DNA of 22,296 nt. It comes from CAYZJK01 sp964479125. Its GTDB lineage: Bacteria > Patescibacteriota > Saccharimonadia > Saccharimonadales > Saccharimonadaceae. The notes under the pieces are model-generated. The model was not told where the DNA came from. It did not search any database and saw only the letters and a program-made list of their open reading frames with translations. This document shows, piece by piece, positions 22,150 through 22,296 of the stretch. How positions within the stretch are numbered: position 1 is the stretch's first letter; each line of letters opens with the position of its first letter. Both the position numbers and the translations under genes were made by a program. The DNA lies in assembly GCA_964479125.1 (NCBI GenBank), contig CAYZJK010000013.1, positions 1-22,296 of the forward strand, given 5' to 3'.

Positions 22150-22296
22150 GGAAATTAAGAAGTTTCAACAGCAAGCTGATATTTGTATTTGGTGTGATCG
22201 ATCTTTCAAGCAGCAGACTAAAAACATCCTAGAGAAGGCTGATTTAGATTTAAAAGTAGAGGTTATTAGTGCTGGTAAGCTAAGGCGTTATCATCA
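22085..22296 (+). CDS. murG: MurG glycosyltransferase, start only
   Basis: UDP-GlcNAc:lipid I GlcNAc transferase that makes lipid II at the inner membrane face. The first 70 residues are present: MKVLAVGGGSGGHVTPLVAV holds the G-loop GGGSGGH typical of MurG. The window edge cuts it. The ATG has AGGAG (22074-22078) six bases upstream and lies inside ftsW, giving a 65-base overlap in another frame. Confidence 0.92.
   Translation, partial: MKVLAVGGGSGGHVTPLVAVVKEIKKFQQQADICIWCDRSFKQQTKNILEKADLDLKVEVISAGKLRRYH

Overview
The window reads as a chromosomal segment of a Candidate Phyla Radiation bacterium, most likely Saccharibacteria (TM7). The reasons are short and tightly packed genes, frequent overlaps, trimmed versions of universal proteins (MetK 330 aa, XseA about 368 aa, RecO without a zinc site, MraZ 119 aa), use of TGA as an ordinary stop (for example 4055-4057 and 5522-5524, which argues against the UGA-glycine lineages), and a dcw cell-wall cluster. 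The lineage is an inference from gene content only. All genes but the first lie on the + strand. Two runs of exactly 100 N (19439-19538 and 20967-21066) are scaffold gaps.

Layout. 1-1178 (-) is a TRM11-like RNA methylase, divergent from an operon of a multi-membrane-span UPF0104/LPG-synthase-like protein, xseA, xseB and a membrane-anchored FAM173-like methyltransferase. Then come a secreted or anchored protein of unknown role, a terminator whose loop may hold the next promoter, a soluble histidine kinase / receiver pair overlapping recO, and glyS with a terminator. An unknown 247-aa gene, rnhA, and metK under a SAM-I riboswitch follow. Next are a DUF4868 (KwaB-like) gene coupled to a Pif1-type helicase, a GH1 homologue that lacks both catalytic glutamates, and yvcK with a terminator. 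A degenerate Fic protein with a C-terminal winged helix follows, behind a repeat-rich operator-like region. After a small membrane protein comes the dcw cluster: mraZ, rsmH, ftsL-like, ftsI, mraY, ftsW and the start of murG.

Regulation visible in the DNA. Many genes carry a TATAAT-like -10 box ending 6-7 bases before the start codon, which predicts leaderless mRNAs and moves four starts downstream (4081, 13043, 15522, 17585). Other genes use Shine-Dalgarno sites. The dcw region has a perfect inverted pair of DnaA boxes, two MraZ-type TGGGT repeats inside the mraZ promoter, a long inverted repeat (27-base arms) between mraZ and rsmH, and a possible three-way-junction RNA behind a 21-codon ORF before ftsL.

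The best candidates for something undescribed are the structured intergenic elements of the dcw region, the two pseudoenzymes (GH1, Fic), and the DUF4868-helicase pair.
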